A DNA stretch of 34,139 nt from Treponema sp. (GCA_009781915.1 WQUW01000014.1:1-34139), one strand, 5' to 3'. Positions 15,027 to 21,899 are shown, counted from the first letter of the stretch. Numbers and translations are program-made. The notes: a model not told the origin generated them from the sequence alone.

Positions 15027-15841
15027 AAATAATCCGTGTTTTCCCTCGCAGAACCAACGCCACGCCAACTGACGAATTGGCATTTGTCGGAGAACCTACA
15101 ATGTTCGTACCGGAAGTAGATGAAGCGCGTATATCCGTTGCGTTCTCGTGGGATTTACCGGAAGCGGAACGGCTTGAAAAGCAGTGGCGGCATATCGCTC
15201 CTGTTAGAATAGGAGGCCCCGCCACAGGACAGCGTGGAGAAGATTTTACTCCAGGAATGTATTTGAAAAAAGGCTATGTGATAACAAGCCGGGGGTGTTA
15301 TAACCGTTGTTGGTTTTGTTCCGTATGGAGCAGAGAGGGCGATGTCCGGGAACTTCCCATAACCGAAGGGTGGAACATTCTTGACGACAATCTGCTTGCT
15401 TGCTCTGACAACCACATTAAAAATGTTTTTGAAATGCTGGCGAAGCAGAAACACAGGCCCTGTTTTACAGGCGGGCTAGAAGCCGCCCGCCTTAAAAATT
15501 GGCACGTACAGGAATTGCGAAAACTAAAACCAAAAGAATTATTTTTTGCCTATGATACCCCCGGCGACAGAGACCCGTTATTTGAAGCAGGAAAAACATT
15601 GCTGAAAGGTGGGTTTTCCCGCAAGAGCCAAAACCTTCGGGCTTATGTGCTTGTTGGCTATCCGGGGGATACGTTTACGGCAGCGGAGAAACGTCTTGTG
15701 GAAACCATGAAAGCGGGGTTTATGCCAATGGCAATGCTCTACAGGGACGAAACTGGCAAGCGTGATTCCGCATGGGTGAAGTTCGCATGGCCTTGGGTTC
15801 GCCCAGCGGCAATGTCGGCAAAATATAGGACTTTCGCTTGA
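15023..15841 (+). CDS. Radical SAM domain protein
   Basis: A 272-residue protein with a radical SAM cluster motif GCYNRCWFCSV (Cys-x3-Cys-x2-Cys, about residues 92-99) for a [4Fe-4S] cluster that cleaves S-adenosylmethionine. The preceding stretch (YVITSRGC) and later beta strands (KELFFAYDTPGD, LRAYVLVGYPGDT) fit a partial TIM barrel of the family. The N-terminal 85 residues (FVGEPTMFVPEVDEARISVA) have no cluster and may bind substrate. It begins by ATGA overlap and ends by TTGA overlap with the next gene. Such enzymes occur in phages near DNA-modification genes, so nucleic-acid or nucleotide modification is one possibility, but the substrate cannot be told from the sequence. Confidence 0.85.
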   Translation: MKIIRVFPRRTNATPTDELAFVGEPTMFVPEVDEARISVAFSWDLPEAERLEKQWRHIAPVRIGGPATGQRGEDFTPGMYLKKGYVITSRGCYNRCWFCSVWSREGDVRELPITEGWNILDDNLLACSDNHIKNVFEMLAKQKHRPCFTGGLEAARLKNWHVQELRKLKPKELFFAYDTPGDRDPLFEAGKTLLKGGFSRKSQNLRAYVLVGYPGDTFTAAEKRLVETMKAGFMPMAMLYRDETGKRDSAWVKFAWPWVRPAAMSAKYRTFA

Positions 15842-16215
15842 CTGACGATCCCGATCCCGATGGTATCCGCAACATCTCCCTTATTCCTCTAGCGCCGCCA
15901 AACGCATTATGTGATATGTGGGGAAACATTAAAACAGAACCATTATGCACAGTCGAAGAACGGCACGGTGATATGTTCGCAAGAATATTCGTTTACCGGG
16001 CCGGTGACCGTTTTTACTACGGGTATCAGATAAGCATAGGAACCATAGTGAGGCAAAAAACGGCCAATTTGCAGGATCGCTCCTTTAGCTCTGTGGATTT
16101 TGCCCGTTCCGCAGCAAGTATCGACATTGAGCGGGTCTGTAATACAAATAAGAACGCGAAAAAAATATTCGCTGATTTTATCAAAATCCGCTACAAACAG
16201 GGAAGTTTATTTTAA
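15838..16215 (+). CDS. Hypothetical protein coupled to the radical SAM gene
   Basis: A 125-residue protein that starts at a TTG overlapping the radical SAM stop (TTGA). It has a beta-rich middle (MFARIFVYRAGDRFYYGYQI) and a C-terminal basic helix (NAKKIFADFIKIRYKQ). It is the last gene of the right arm, 158 nt before the attachment-site tRNA remnant. The tight coupling suggests that it acts with the radical SAM enzyme or is simply co-expressed; no family recognised. Confidence 0.6.
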   Translation: MTDDPDPDGIRNISLIPLAPPNALCDMWGNIKTEPLCTVEERHGDMFARIFVYRAGDRFYYGYQISIGTIVRQKTANLQDRSFSSVDFARSAASIDIERVCNTNKNAKKIFADFIKIRYKQGSLF

Positions 16216-16255
16216 CTGGGAGCCAGTCAACCTTAAATAATGCCCGCAAACCCGC

Positions 16256-16278
16256 AAAGGTCAAGTAAAAGGTCAAGT
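16256..16278 (+). repeat. Tandem AAAGGTCAAGT repeats near the element end
   Basis: AAAGGTCAAGT occurs at 16256-16266 and again at 16268-16278, one 12-bp step apart. They lie about 100 bp from the tRNA crossover, a usual place for integrase arm-type sites. The GGTCAAGT core also occurs inside both left-arm promoter repeats. An integrase-binding role is only a suggestion. Confidence 0.35.
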
Positions 16279-16301
16279 GCTGTATATATCCCTATATGCC
16301 A

Positions 16302-16358
16302 TTGACTAACTCTTTCCCATATTGTACTATCTGCATATACGCTTATATATGCGTATAT
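16302..16358 (+). promoter_or_regulatory. Outward promoter-operator, copy C, at the element right end
   Basis: TTGACT (16302-16307), a 17-bp spacer and TACTAT (16325-16330), followed by the perfect inverted repeat ATATACGC (16335-16342), eight bases, GCGTATAT (16351-16358). The inverted repeat is the same as that of copy B at 2803-2826. The promoter points across the attachment site: into carD when integrated, and into whatever lies at the other element end when circular. The gap 16216-16505 otherwise holds the tandem repeats, the tRNA remnant and the carD promoter, and no gene. Confidence 0.7.
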
Positions 16359-16372
16359 GGAGCATGGGCCTA

Positions 16373-16415
16373 ATTGTGGATCTTGTTGTCGCGGGTTCGA
16401 GACCCGTCATCCACC
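16373..16415 (+). pseudogene. 3' half of tRNA-His (attachment-site remnant)
   Basis: From the last base of the 5' anticodon stem: loop TTGTGGA with anticodon GTG (His), 3' stem TCTTG, variable loop TTGTC, a full T-arm (GCGGG-TTCGAGA-CCCGT, 16391-16407), the acceptor strand CATCCAC (16408-16414) and discriminator C (16415), the C73 expected of tRNA-His. CCA is not encoded. Upstream, the sequence expected to pair with TCTTG is absent (CCTAA instead of something like CAAGA), and no D-arm exists. So this is a displaced 3' half, as left when an element integrates at a tRNA anticodon region. The restored gene should lie at the other end, left of the window. Confidence 0.82.
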
Positions 16416-16491
16416 CTCGCGGTTTCGCGCGGCGCGCGGGCTGGCGTAAAAACCCGCCCGCCGCCCCATTCCCATTCGTTTATTTTTGGTG

Positions 16492-16497
16492 TATAGT
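16492..16497 (+). promoter_or_regulatory. -10 box of carD, very close to the start codon
   Basis: TATAGT ends 8 nt before the carD ATG (16506), so the transcript would have at most a couple of untranslated bases. A poor -35 (TTCCCA, 16469-16474) lies 17 bp upstream. No ribosome-binding site fits in between except the partial AGGCGG. Confidence 0.5.
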
Positions 16498-16505
16498 AGG
16501 CGGTA

Positions 16506-17072
16506 ATGAATAAGGCTCCCAAGAAATTTCAGGTGGATCAGCGGTTGGTGTATCCCAGTCAAGGGGTCGGGATAGTCAAATCCGTTGAGGAAAAAGTATT
16601 CAAAAACACCACGGTTCTTTATTACGTGATTTACCTTGACGTATCGGACATGACGATCATGGTTCCGGTGGACAAGGCGATGGAGCTGGGGATACGGCCC
16701 ATCGTGGGCAAGGACGAGGCCCTGCGAGCGCTGGAGCTTATCGGCGAGAAGTACGAATCCATCCCGTCGGACTGGAAGCTGCGATATCAGATGAACATGG
16801 ATCTTTTGAAAAAGGGGAGCATCACGGACATCGCCATGATTGTCCGCTCCCTCTACCACCGGAGCAAAGTAAAAGAACTCCCCATTCTGGAGCGAAAGCT
16901 CTACGATTCGGCCCTGAAGCTTCTGGAGGACGAGGTTTCCTGCTCCCTGCGAAAGTCCAAGGAAGAAGTGGAGACCCTGATCTTCACCCGTCTGGAAACC
17001 GAAACCGAGACCAAAGCCGGGGCGGATACCGATGCCGACACCGAAGCGGACATCGAAGCCGACACCGAGTAA
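16506..17072 (+). CDS. carD: CarD/CdnL-family RNA polymerase-binding regulator
   Basis: A 188-residue protein whose N-terminus (FQVDQRLVYPSQGVGIVKSV) is the CarD/TRCF RNA-polymerase-interacting domain, followed by the helical DNA-contacting domain (SDWKLRYQMNMDLLKKGSIT, VRSLYHRSKVKELPILERKL). These proteins stabilise open complexes, notably at rRNA promoters. After the core comes a repetitive acidic tail (ETETETKAGADTDADTEAD) that is not part of the family fold. It is the first chromosomal gene after the mobile element and heads carD-ispD-ispF-nth; the element's outward promoter reads into it. Confidence 0.9.
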   Translation: MNKAPKKFQVDQRLVYPSQGVGIVKSVEEKVFKNTTVLYYVIYLDVSDMTIMVPVDKAMELGIRPIVGKDEALRALELIGEKYESIPSDWKLRYQMNMDLLKKGSITDIAMIVRSLYHRSKVKELPILERKLYDSALKLLEDEVSCSLRKSKEEVETLIFTRLETETETKAGADTDADTEADIEADTE

Positions 17073-17085
17073 CGCTCTACACGCC

Positions 17086-17808
17086 ATGCGGGCCGTACAG
17101 GGTTCCGCCGCCGCCATACTGTGCGCGGCGGGCGTATCAAGCCGGATGGGGGGCGTAAAAAAGGAATACCTGCCCCTAGGGGCGTCTTCCCTTACCGTTC
17201 TGGGCTGCGCCTTCGCCGCCTTTGCCGTCTGCGCCCGCATAGAGCGCGTTGTTATCGCCGTGCCGCCCGGTTCGGAAGAAGAAGCCCGCGCCAGCCTTCC
17301 TGAGGAACTCGCGGGGACGCAAGGCCGCCTCCTTTTTACGCCGGGCGGCCCCACCCGTCGCGCCTCCGTGCATAACGCCCTTTCCCTGCTGGAACCTTAC
17401 AAACCCTCCCACGTGCTTATTCATGACGGGGCAAGACCTTGGGTAACGCCTTGCCTCATCGAAAAAATTATAGACGCCGCCGTTCAATTCGGGGCGGCGA
17501 TCCCGGCGCTTACCCTTCAGGAAACCCCCAAAGAACTGGAACCGGGGGACGGGGACTATTGTGGGCCTGTGTTTATCAAGCGGCATCTGAAGCGGGCACG
17601 GCTCTGCGCCGCCCAAACCCCTCAAGGCTTCCGGTTCCCTGAAATCCTCAGCGCCCACGAAAAAGCGGCGAAAAGAGAGGCGCAGGAACACGTTGAATAT
17701 ACCGACGACGCCGAGGTTTGGGGGGAATTTATCGGGCAGGTCGCGGTAATACCGGGAGACCCGGCAAACAGGAAGATCACGTACCCGGGGGACATGGCTC
17801 ACCCATGA
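17086..17808 (+). CDS. ispD: 2-C-methyl-D-erythritol 4-phosphate cytidylyltransferase
   Basis: A 240-residue IspD, the third enzyme of the MEP isoprenoid pathway, making CDP-methylerythritol from CTP and MEP. Motifs: the nucleotide-binding start AAILCAAGVSSRMGGVKKEY, the GGPTRRASVHNAL region, VLIHDGARPWV and AAQTPQGFRFPEI, then YTDDAEVW near the C-terminus. I place the start at MRAVQGS, 14 nt after carD; an earlier in-frame Met would overlap carD's acidic tail. Its stop overlaps the ispF start (ATGA), so the two consecutive-pathway genes are coupled, which is common for ispDF. Confidence 0.95.
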   Translation: MRAVQGSAAAILCAAGVSSRMGGVKKEYLPLGASSLTVLGCAFAAFAVCARIERVVIAVPPGSEEEARASLPEELAGTQGRLLFTPGGPTRRASVHNALSLLEPYKPSHVLIHDGARPWVTPCLIEKIIDAAVQFGAAIPALTLQETPKELEPGDGDYCGPVFIKRHLKRARLCAAQTPQGFRFPEILSAHEKAAKREAQEHVEYTDDAEVWGEFIGQVAVIPGDPANRKITYPGDMAHP

Positions 17809-18332
17809 ATATAAGAATCGGCTTGGGAAGGGATATTCACCGTTTGGCGGCGGGCAGGCGCTTTCTGCTTGGGGGAATAGAGATTCCTTTTGAAAAAGGC
17901 CCGCTGGGACATTCCGACGGGGACGCTCTTGCCCACGCGGTAACCGACGCCCTTCTGGGAGCGGCGGGGCTTGGGGACATAGGCGAGTTCTATCCTCCAC
18001 AGGAGCCGGAATGGAAAGACGCCGACTCCCTTCTACTGCTCAAGTCCGCGTGGAACAGGGCGCGGGACGAAGGCTGGGGCCTTGTGAACCTCGACTGCGT
18101 GGTAACCTGCGAAATGCCCAAAATACTGCCCTACAGGGACAGGATACGCCGCTCGCTAGCCGAGGCTCTGGAAGTAGACCCCGGCGTTGTCTTTGTCAAG
18201 GGGAAAACCGGCGAAGGATTGGGCCAAGTGGGAACCGGCGAGGCGGTGGAAGCCGTGGCTGTTTGTCTTTTGGAAAAGGTTGAATTGGAAAAGGTTGAAA
18301 AAGAAGTGAAGGAAAAAAATGAACGAAAATAG
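17805..18332 (+). CDS. ispF: 2-C-methyl-D-erythritol 2,4-cyclodiphosphate synthase
   Basis: A 175-residue IspF, the fifth MEP-pathway enzyme, cyclising the CDP-ME phosphate. Visible family marks are GLGRDIHRLAAGRRFLLGG (metal Asp-x-His), LGHSDGDALAHAVTDALLGA, YPPQEPEWKDADS and the C-terminal KGKTGEGLGQVGTGEAVEA. A Lys/Glu-rich tail (about 20 residues, KVELEKVEKEVKEKNERK) extends beyond the normal end and overlaps the nth start by 14 nt; the tail may have grown from the intergenic region. Coupled to ispD by ATGA. Confidence 0.95.
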   Translation: MNIRIGLGRDIHRLAAGRRFLLGGIEIPFEKGPLGHSDGDALAHAVTDALLGAAGLGDIGEFYPPQEPEWKDADSLLLLKSAWNRARDEGWGLVNLDCVVTCEMPKILPYRDRIRRSLAEALEVDPGVVFVKGKTGEGLGQVGTGEAVEAVAVCLLEKVELEKVEKEVKEKNERK

Positions 18333-19023
18333 CGATACCGCCCAGCCCGGCTGGCCCGCGATCTTCGCAAGCCTTGAACGCTGGCGTGAAAAAACCCTTG
18401 CCGGGGCGGGAACGGAAGATACGGCGATAACGACGATAGCGGAAGAATACGAGGAAGGGCCCGGCAAACCGTGGGCGATACTGGTGTCCACCATTTTAAG
18501 TCTTAGAACCAAGGATGATGTTACCCGCGCGGCATCCCGGCGGCTATTGGAAAAGGCCCCCGGCCCGGCCCGGCTTCTAGCCCTTGGGGCCGAAGAAACC
18601 GCCCGCCTCGCGTATCCGGCGGGCTTTTACCGCACCAAGGCCGCAAGCCTTGTGAAAATCTCGCAACTGTTGCTGGAGCGATACGGCGGGCAAGTGCCGG
18701 CGGACATGGACGCCCTTTTAAGCCTTCCCGGCGTTGGGCGCAAAACAGCGAACCTCGTCATAACCGAAGCGTTCGGCATGTACGGCATTTGCGTGGACAT
18801 TCACGTCCACCGCATCTGTAACCGCGCCGGCTGGATTCGCGCACAAGACCCGGAAAAAACCGAAACCGCGCTGCGTGAAACATTGCCCAAACAGTACTGG
18901 AAGCGGATCAACGGCCTTCTTGTCCTGTACGGTCAGAACGTCTGCCGCCCGCAAAGCCCCTTTTGCTCCCGCTGTGTTATGCCCAGCCACTGCCTGCGTG
19001 TGGGCGTGGACAGGAGCCGCTAA
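18319..19023 (+). CDS. nth: Endonuclease III (DNA glycosylase/AP lyase)
   Basis: A 234-residue base-excision-repair enzyme that removes oxidised pyrimidines and cuts the abasic site. It has the helix-hairpin-helix LLSLPGVGRKTANLVITEAF with catalytic Lys, the catalytic Asp in CVDIHVHRICNR and the C-terminal [4Fe-4S] loop Cys-x6-Cys-x2-Cys-x5-Cys (CRPQSPFCSRCVMPSHC). The N-terminal 35 residues are longer than in E. coli Nth. It starts inside the end of ispF and ends just before a GC-rich hairpin. Confidence 0.95.
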   Translation: MNENSDTAQPGWPAIFASLERWREKTLAGAGTEDTAITTIAEEYEEGPGKPWAILVSTILSLRTKDDVTRAASRRLLEKAPGPARLLALGAEETARLAYPAGFYRTKAASLVKISQLLLERYGGQVPADMDALLSLPGVGRKTANLVITEAFGMYGICVDIHVHRICNRAGWIRAQDPEKTETALRETLPKQYWKRINGLLVLYGQNVCRPQSPFCSRCVMPSHCLRVGVDRSR

Positions 19024-19024
19024 C

Positions 19025-19053
19025 CCCCGCCGCGCGTGAGCCGAGCGGCGGGG
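19025..19053 (+). repeat. GC-rich inverted repeat after nth
   Basis: CCCCGCCGC (19025-19033) and GCGGCGGGG (19045-19053) can form a perfect 9-bp stem with an 11-base loop, directly after the nth stop. No T-tract follows, so it is not a standard terminator, though it may still pause or stabilise transcripts. Part of it (CCGCCGCGCGTGAGC) recurs in the inverted-repeat structure at 22045-22232. Confidence 0.5.
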
Positions 19054-19094
19054 CATTGCTGGGCGGGCGCTCGTGTCCGGGAAATACTCTGGTG

Positions 19095-19169
19095 CTAGTT
19101 CAGTATGCTTCCCTTTCTTCTTTGGAATTCCTTTGTGTAAACTCGTCTTTCTTTCATTTTCTTTGCCAT
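19095..19169 (-). pseudogene. Possible remnant of a transposase OrfA N-terminus
   Basis: A 24-codon frame (MAKKMKERRVYTKEFQRRKG ...) 9 nt after the barrel-protein stop, preceded by GGAG. The RRVYTKEF stretch is reminiscent of the first residues of IS3-type OrfA proteins (RRxYxxEFK). Nothing downstream continues such a protein, so if the likeness is real only a stub is left. Short and uncertain. Confidence 0.25.
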
Positions 19170-19178
19170 TGTTGTCTC

Positions 19179-19832
19179 CTAAAACCTCCAGCCCACATTG
19201 ACCGAAAGCCTGGGGCCGCTTACATGCATTCCCCGTACCGCCAAATTAATCAGCGGATCAATGAATATGGGGCCAAAAAAGAAAATATTTGATCGGTACC
19301 TTGGGCCTATTCCTCCGTTTATGCCCGCCGCCACTTCCATGACAAAGCCTCTTGGGTTGCCAAAATCATTCCTGACGCCGACCCTTCCGCCGTATTTCAA
19401 AAAACCTACCGGGGACTCATGCGCCGGAGCGAAAAGATCGGTAAAAACGGCGGCGTACCCTACCATCAGGCTAAAAAACACGGCATCCCTGAGCATTCCG
19501 CGGGGGTAAAACCGGCCATGCGCCTCTACCGAAACCGACCAATCTTCTCCAAAAATGCCGTAGGCGAAGCGTCCGGCGGCGCTGAGCCTCGCGGTTAATT
19601 CCCGCTCGTACTGGACGGCAGTTCCAAAGGCAAATGCTGGTTCGTGGGCATCATCGGCGCTAAAGTAATGCAGGTGGCTGATTCCGGTAAAAAACAGGCC
19701 AGCGGCTGCCGGGGCGATCTCGATGGTGATGGAATTTCTTGCCCGCCGAGCCGCCGTGCCCGAATCGTCCGCCAAAACGGCCCCGCCCAAAAGCAGTAAA
19801 AGCCCCAAAACAACCGCTGTCTTTCTTACCAT
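19179..19832 (-). CDS. Predicted outer-membrane beta-barrel protein
   Basis: A 217-residue protein with a signal peptide (MVRKTAVVLGLLLLLGGAVLA, cleavage likely after LADD or AVLA). The mature part consists of alternating aromatic/hydrophobic strands (FAFGTAVQYERELTARLSAA, SVSVEAHGRFYPRG, SLMVGYAAVF, GRVGVRNDF) and ends in VNVGWRF, the C-terminal aromatic signature of outer-membrane barrels. No family name is possible. Ribosome-binding site AAGGAG at 7 nt. Its start overlaps the stop of the small upstream gene (ATGGTAA), so the two are coupled. Confidence 0.7.
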   Translation of the reverse strand: MVRKTAVVLGLLLLLGGAVLADDSGTAARRARNSITIEIAPAAAGLFFTGISHLHYFSADDAHEPAFAFGTAVQYERELTARLSAAGRFAYGIFGEDWSVSVEAHGRFYPRGMLRDAVFFSLMVGYAAVFTDLFAPAHESPVGFLKYGGRVGVRNDFGNPRGFVMEVAAGINGGIGPRYRSNIFFFGPIFIDPLINLAVRGMHVSGPRLSVNVGWRF

Positions 19833-20032
19833 CGCCTGCTCCTTGTATTTCCGTGGCCCACATCCACAGCGATGAGTCTTCCGCCAGCGGTTGTTCTGTC
19901 TAAGGTTATCTGTACAAGCCGGAATCCCGCCGCGGTAAACAACAGCAAGACTGCGCTTTCTTTCATTCTGTCTTTCCTCATAGCAATCACCTTAAAAAAC
20001 ATCAAGGTGATTATGCGACAATCTTTCAACAT
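19826..20032 (-). CDS. Small ORF upstream of barrel gene, with internal hairpin
   Basis: A 68-codon frame with a strong AGGAGG 9 nt before its ATG (MLKDCRIITLMFF ...), read into the start of the barrel-protein gene. Inside it lies a perfect inverted repeat (19985-19993 with 20004-20012). A second in-frame start (MRKDRMKESAVLLLFTAAGF) is preceded by AAGGTG, and that sequence is part of the hairpin, so folding could hide it. The shorter product would have one hydrophobic segment. It may be a leader that adjusts barrel-protein synthesis or a small membrane protein; no family recognised. Confidence 0.4.
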   Translation of the reverse strand: MLKDCRIITLMFFKVIAMRKDRMKESAVLLLFTAAGFRLVQITLDRTTAGGRLIAVDVGHGNTRSRRW

Positions 20033-20096
20033 AAACAAGCCTCCTGTAACACAGGTAACACACAACAGCCCCTAGCCATTACTCCCCCTTTCGCGC

Positions 20097-20102
20097 TATA
20101 AT
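20097..20102 (+). promoter_or_regulatory. -10 box of psd, 6 nt before the start codon
   Basis: A consensus TATAAT ends 6 nt before the psd ATG (20109), and no ribosome-binding site is present. Transcription would start at or within a base or two of the ATG, giving a leaderless mRNA. No clear -35. Confidence 0.55.
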
Positions 20103-20108
20103 TGGCCC

Positions 20109-20798
20109 ATGCGAATACCCTTGACAAGATACGGTCTGCCCCAAGTGGCGATATACCCGATTCTCGTTCTCGCCGTGATGGTCGGCCTCTGCGTCGCGTT
20201 CGGCCCCGCCCTTTGGCTCATTCCCGTGCAGGCGGTTTTCTTCCTCATACTCGTGTGGATGCTTTCCTTCTTCCGGGACCCCAAACGAACCATAATCCCG
20301 GACGAAGCTATCCTTTACTCTCCGGCGGACGGAACCATCACCGACATTGACGAGGTGGACGACAGCGCCTTGGGAACCAGAGCCCTGCGGATAGGTATGT
20401 TTTTAAGCGTGTTCAATGTCCATGTCAACCGCGCGCCCTGCTCCGTGCGCGTAGAAAAAGTAATGTACCGGAAGGGCGCGTTCATAAACGCCATGTCCCC
20501 CGATTCAAGCCGGGTAAACGAGTCGAACGACACCCTTATGACCCGCCTTTTCGCCCCGCAAGACAAGCTCCTTGTAAGGCAGATTAGCGGAGCCATAGCC
20601 CGCCATATAGTCTGCGAGGCGCGGGAGGGCAGCGAGTACCGTCAGGGCCAGCAATTCGGGATGATTAAGTTCGGCTCCAGAGCGGAACTGTACCTGCCCG
20701 CCCCGGACGGCGAAAGAGGACGGAATTTTGAGGTGGCGGTCAAAATAGGCGATCCCGTGCGCGCGGGGCTTACCCCCCTTGTAAGATACCTTCCATGA
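20109..20798 (+). CDS. psd: Phosphatidylserine decarboxylase
   Basis: A 229-residue decarboxylase that makes phosphatidylethanolamine from phosphatidylserine. It has two N-terminal membrane segments (about residues 14-48), then FFRDPKRTIIPDE, LYSPADGTI, IGMFLSVFNVHVNRAP and the self-cleavage site KFGSRAELYLP near residue 190, where Gly-Ser splits to form the pyruvoyl cofactor. FGSR rather than LGST marks the short, archaeal-like class. Its stop overlaps the pssA start (ATGA): the two steps of one pathway are coupled. Confidence 0.93.
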   Translation: MRIPLTRYGLPQVAIYPILVLAVMVGLCVAFGPALWLIPVQAVFFLILVWMLSFFRDPKRTIIPDEAILYSPADGTITDIDEVDDSALGTRALRIGMFLSVFNVHVNRAPCSVRVEKVMYRKGAFINAMSPDSSRVNESNDTLMTRLFAPQDKLLVRQISGAIARHIVCEAREGSEYRQGQQFGMIKFGSRAELYLPAPDGERGRNFEVAVKIGDPVRAGLTPLVRYLP

Positions 20799-21670
20799 AC
20801 AACCCGTTTTTCCGCGAGGGCTCTCAGCGCAAGAGCAGGCGGCTGAAACACATTGCCTTTCTTCCATCATTTATAACCCTGATGAATGGGGCCTGCGGCT
20901 TTGTCGCCATTGTCTTTGCCAGCGACGCCCGCTTTACAATGGCGGGATACATTATCCTTCTTGCCATGATCGCCGACGTGCTGGACGGACGGGTGGCCCG
21001 CCTTACCAGAACCACATCGAGCTTCGGGGGGCAATTGGACAGCCTTTCTGACGCCATCAGCTTCGGCGTCGCTCCGGCGTTTTTGATGATCAAACTGGTC
21101 GAGTTCCATCTGGAATACCTTGGCCTTGGGGGGTTGGACTTTTCCATACACCTGGGAAGGGTGATGATAGTCGCCGCTGTCTTTTACGCGATGTGCGCCG
21201 TGGTGCGCCTTGCCAGGTTTAACGTAGAAAACGATGAGGACGAAACGGCGCACATGAACTTTTCCGGCCTGCCCTCGCCCGCCGCCGCCGGAGTTGTGGT
21301 AAGCCTTGTCATTTTCCACCAGCAAATTCTCCCTGAGGCTGTCGATGAAGCGTCAAGGATGTTTCACATCGCTACTATCACTACCCTTCCGCTTATTACC
21401 TTTTTTACCGGCATCCTGATGGTCGGACGGATTCGCTATCCCCATGTCGCCAACCAGTTGCTGCGGAGCAAAAAAAGTCCCGGCGCGCTTCTGGCGATTT
21501 TCACGACCGTGCTTTTGGTGGTGTGGAATATTCACATTGCCCTTGCGATTGGGTTTTGCGGTTTCGCGCTCTTCGGCATTTTACGCTGGCTCGTAAGCCT
21601 TTTCAGGAAGCCCGCTTCCCCGAAGACGCCACCGCCCCCGCACGACAGCCCCGGCGGAGCCAATATGTAG
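20795..21670 (+). CDS. pssA: CDP-diacylglycerol-serine O-phosphatidyltransferase
   Basis: A 291-residue integral membrane enzyme that joins serine to CDP-diacylglycerol, supplying the substrate for psd. The CDP-alcohol phosphotransferase signature is complete: DGRVARLTRTTSSFGG then QLDSLSD (D-G-x2-A-R-x8-G-x3-D-x3-D, about residues 65-87). Several membrane helices follow, and the C-terminus is Pro-rich (KPASPKTPPPPHDSP). It matches the short, integral-membrane PssA type of Bacillus rather than the E. coli type. Confidence 0.93.
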   Translation: MNNPFFREGSQRKSRRLKHIAFLPSFITLMNGACGFVAIVFASDARFTMAGYIILLAMIADVLDGRVARLTRTTSSFGGQLDSLSDAISFGVAPAFLMIKLVEFHLEYLGLGGLDFSIHLGRVMIVAAVFYAMCAVVRLARFNVENDEDETAHMNFSGLPSPAAAGVVVSLVIFHQQILPEAVDEASRMFHIATITTLPLITFFTGILMVGRIRYPHVANQLLRSKKSPGALLAIFTTVLLVVWNIHIALAIGFCGFALFGILRWLVSLFRKPASPKTPPPPHDSPGGANM

Positions 21671-21707
21671 TCTTGCACTTTTTTCAAAAATCGCCGGTAA
21701 TCTGGGC

Positions 21708-21899
21708 ATGGATGATTTTGTAAAAGGTATGAACACGATAGGCCAGCTCTTCCCTCCTCTATCCCCGCATGTGGATTGTCCGCCCCAAGGATCTGCGTGG
21801 GCAGGGGTCGCGAATTCATTCCGCCAAGCCGGGGGCGACTTGCGCCATGCTATAAAAGAACATTCAAATGCCAAGCCAGAAAACGAGCAAACGCCTTAG
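21708..21899 (+). CDS. Small hypothetical protein
   Basis: A 63-residue frame (MDDFVKGMNTIGQLFPPLSP ...) with a helical, polar second half (GVANSFRQAGGDLRHAIKEH). A TAATCT box ends 4 nt before the ATG, the same leaderless layout as psd and the Aat-like gene, and TTGCAC lies 19 bp further up. No ribosome-binding site. No family recognised. The stretch 21900-22044 after it shows no convincing gene. Confidence 0.45.
   Translation: MDDFVKGMNTIGQLFPPLSPHVDCPPQGSAWAGVANSFRQAGGDLRHAIKEHSNAKPENEQTP

Noticed and set aside
16436-16461. Terminator between the tRNA remnant and carD
   Set aside because: Only a 6-bp GCGGGC/GCCCGC stem with a large loop and no T-tract; too weak to call.
16322-16513. 63-codon frame across the attachment site
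   Set aside because: It runs through the operator, the tRNA remnant and the carD promoter; its translation is a by-product of these.
16407-17354. 315-codon frame opposite carD and ispD
   Set aside because: It spans two well-supported genes on the other strand and the tRNA remnant, and has low-complexity Arg/Gly/Phe composition.
17176-18000. 274-codon frame opposite ispD/ispF
   Set aside because: Antisense shadow of two clear enzymes; no start signal.
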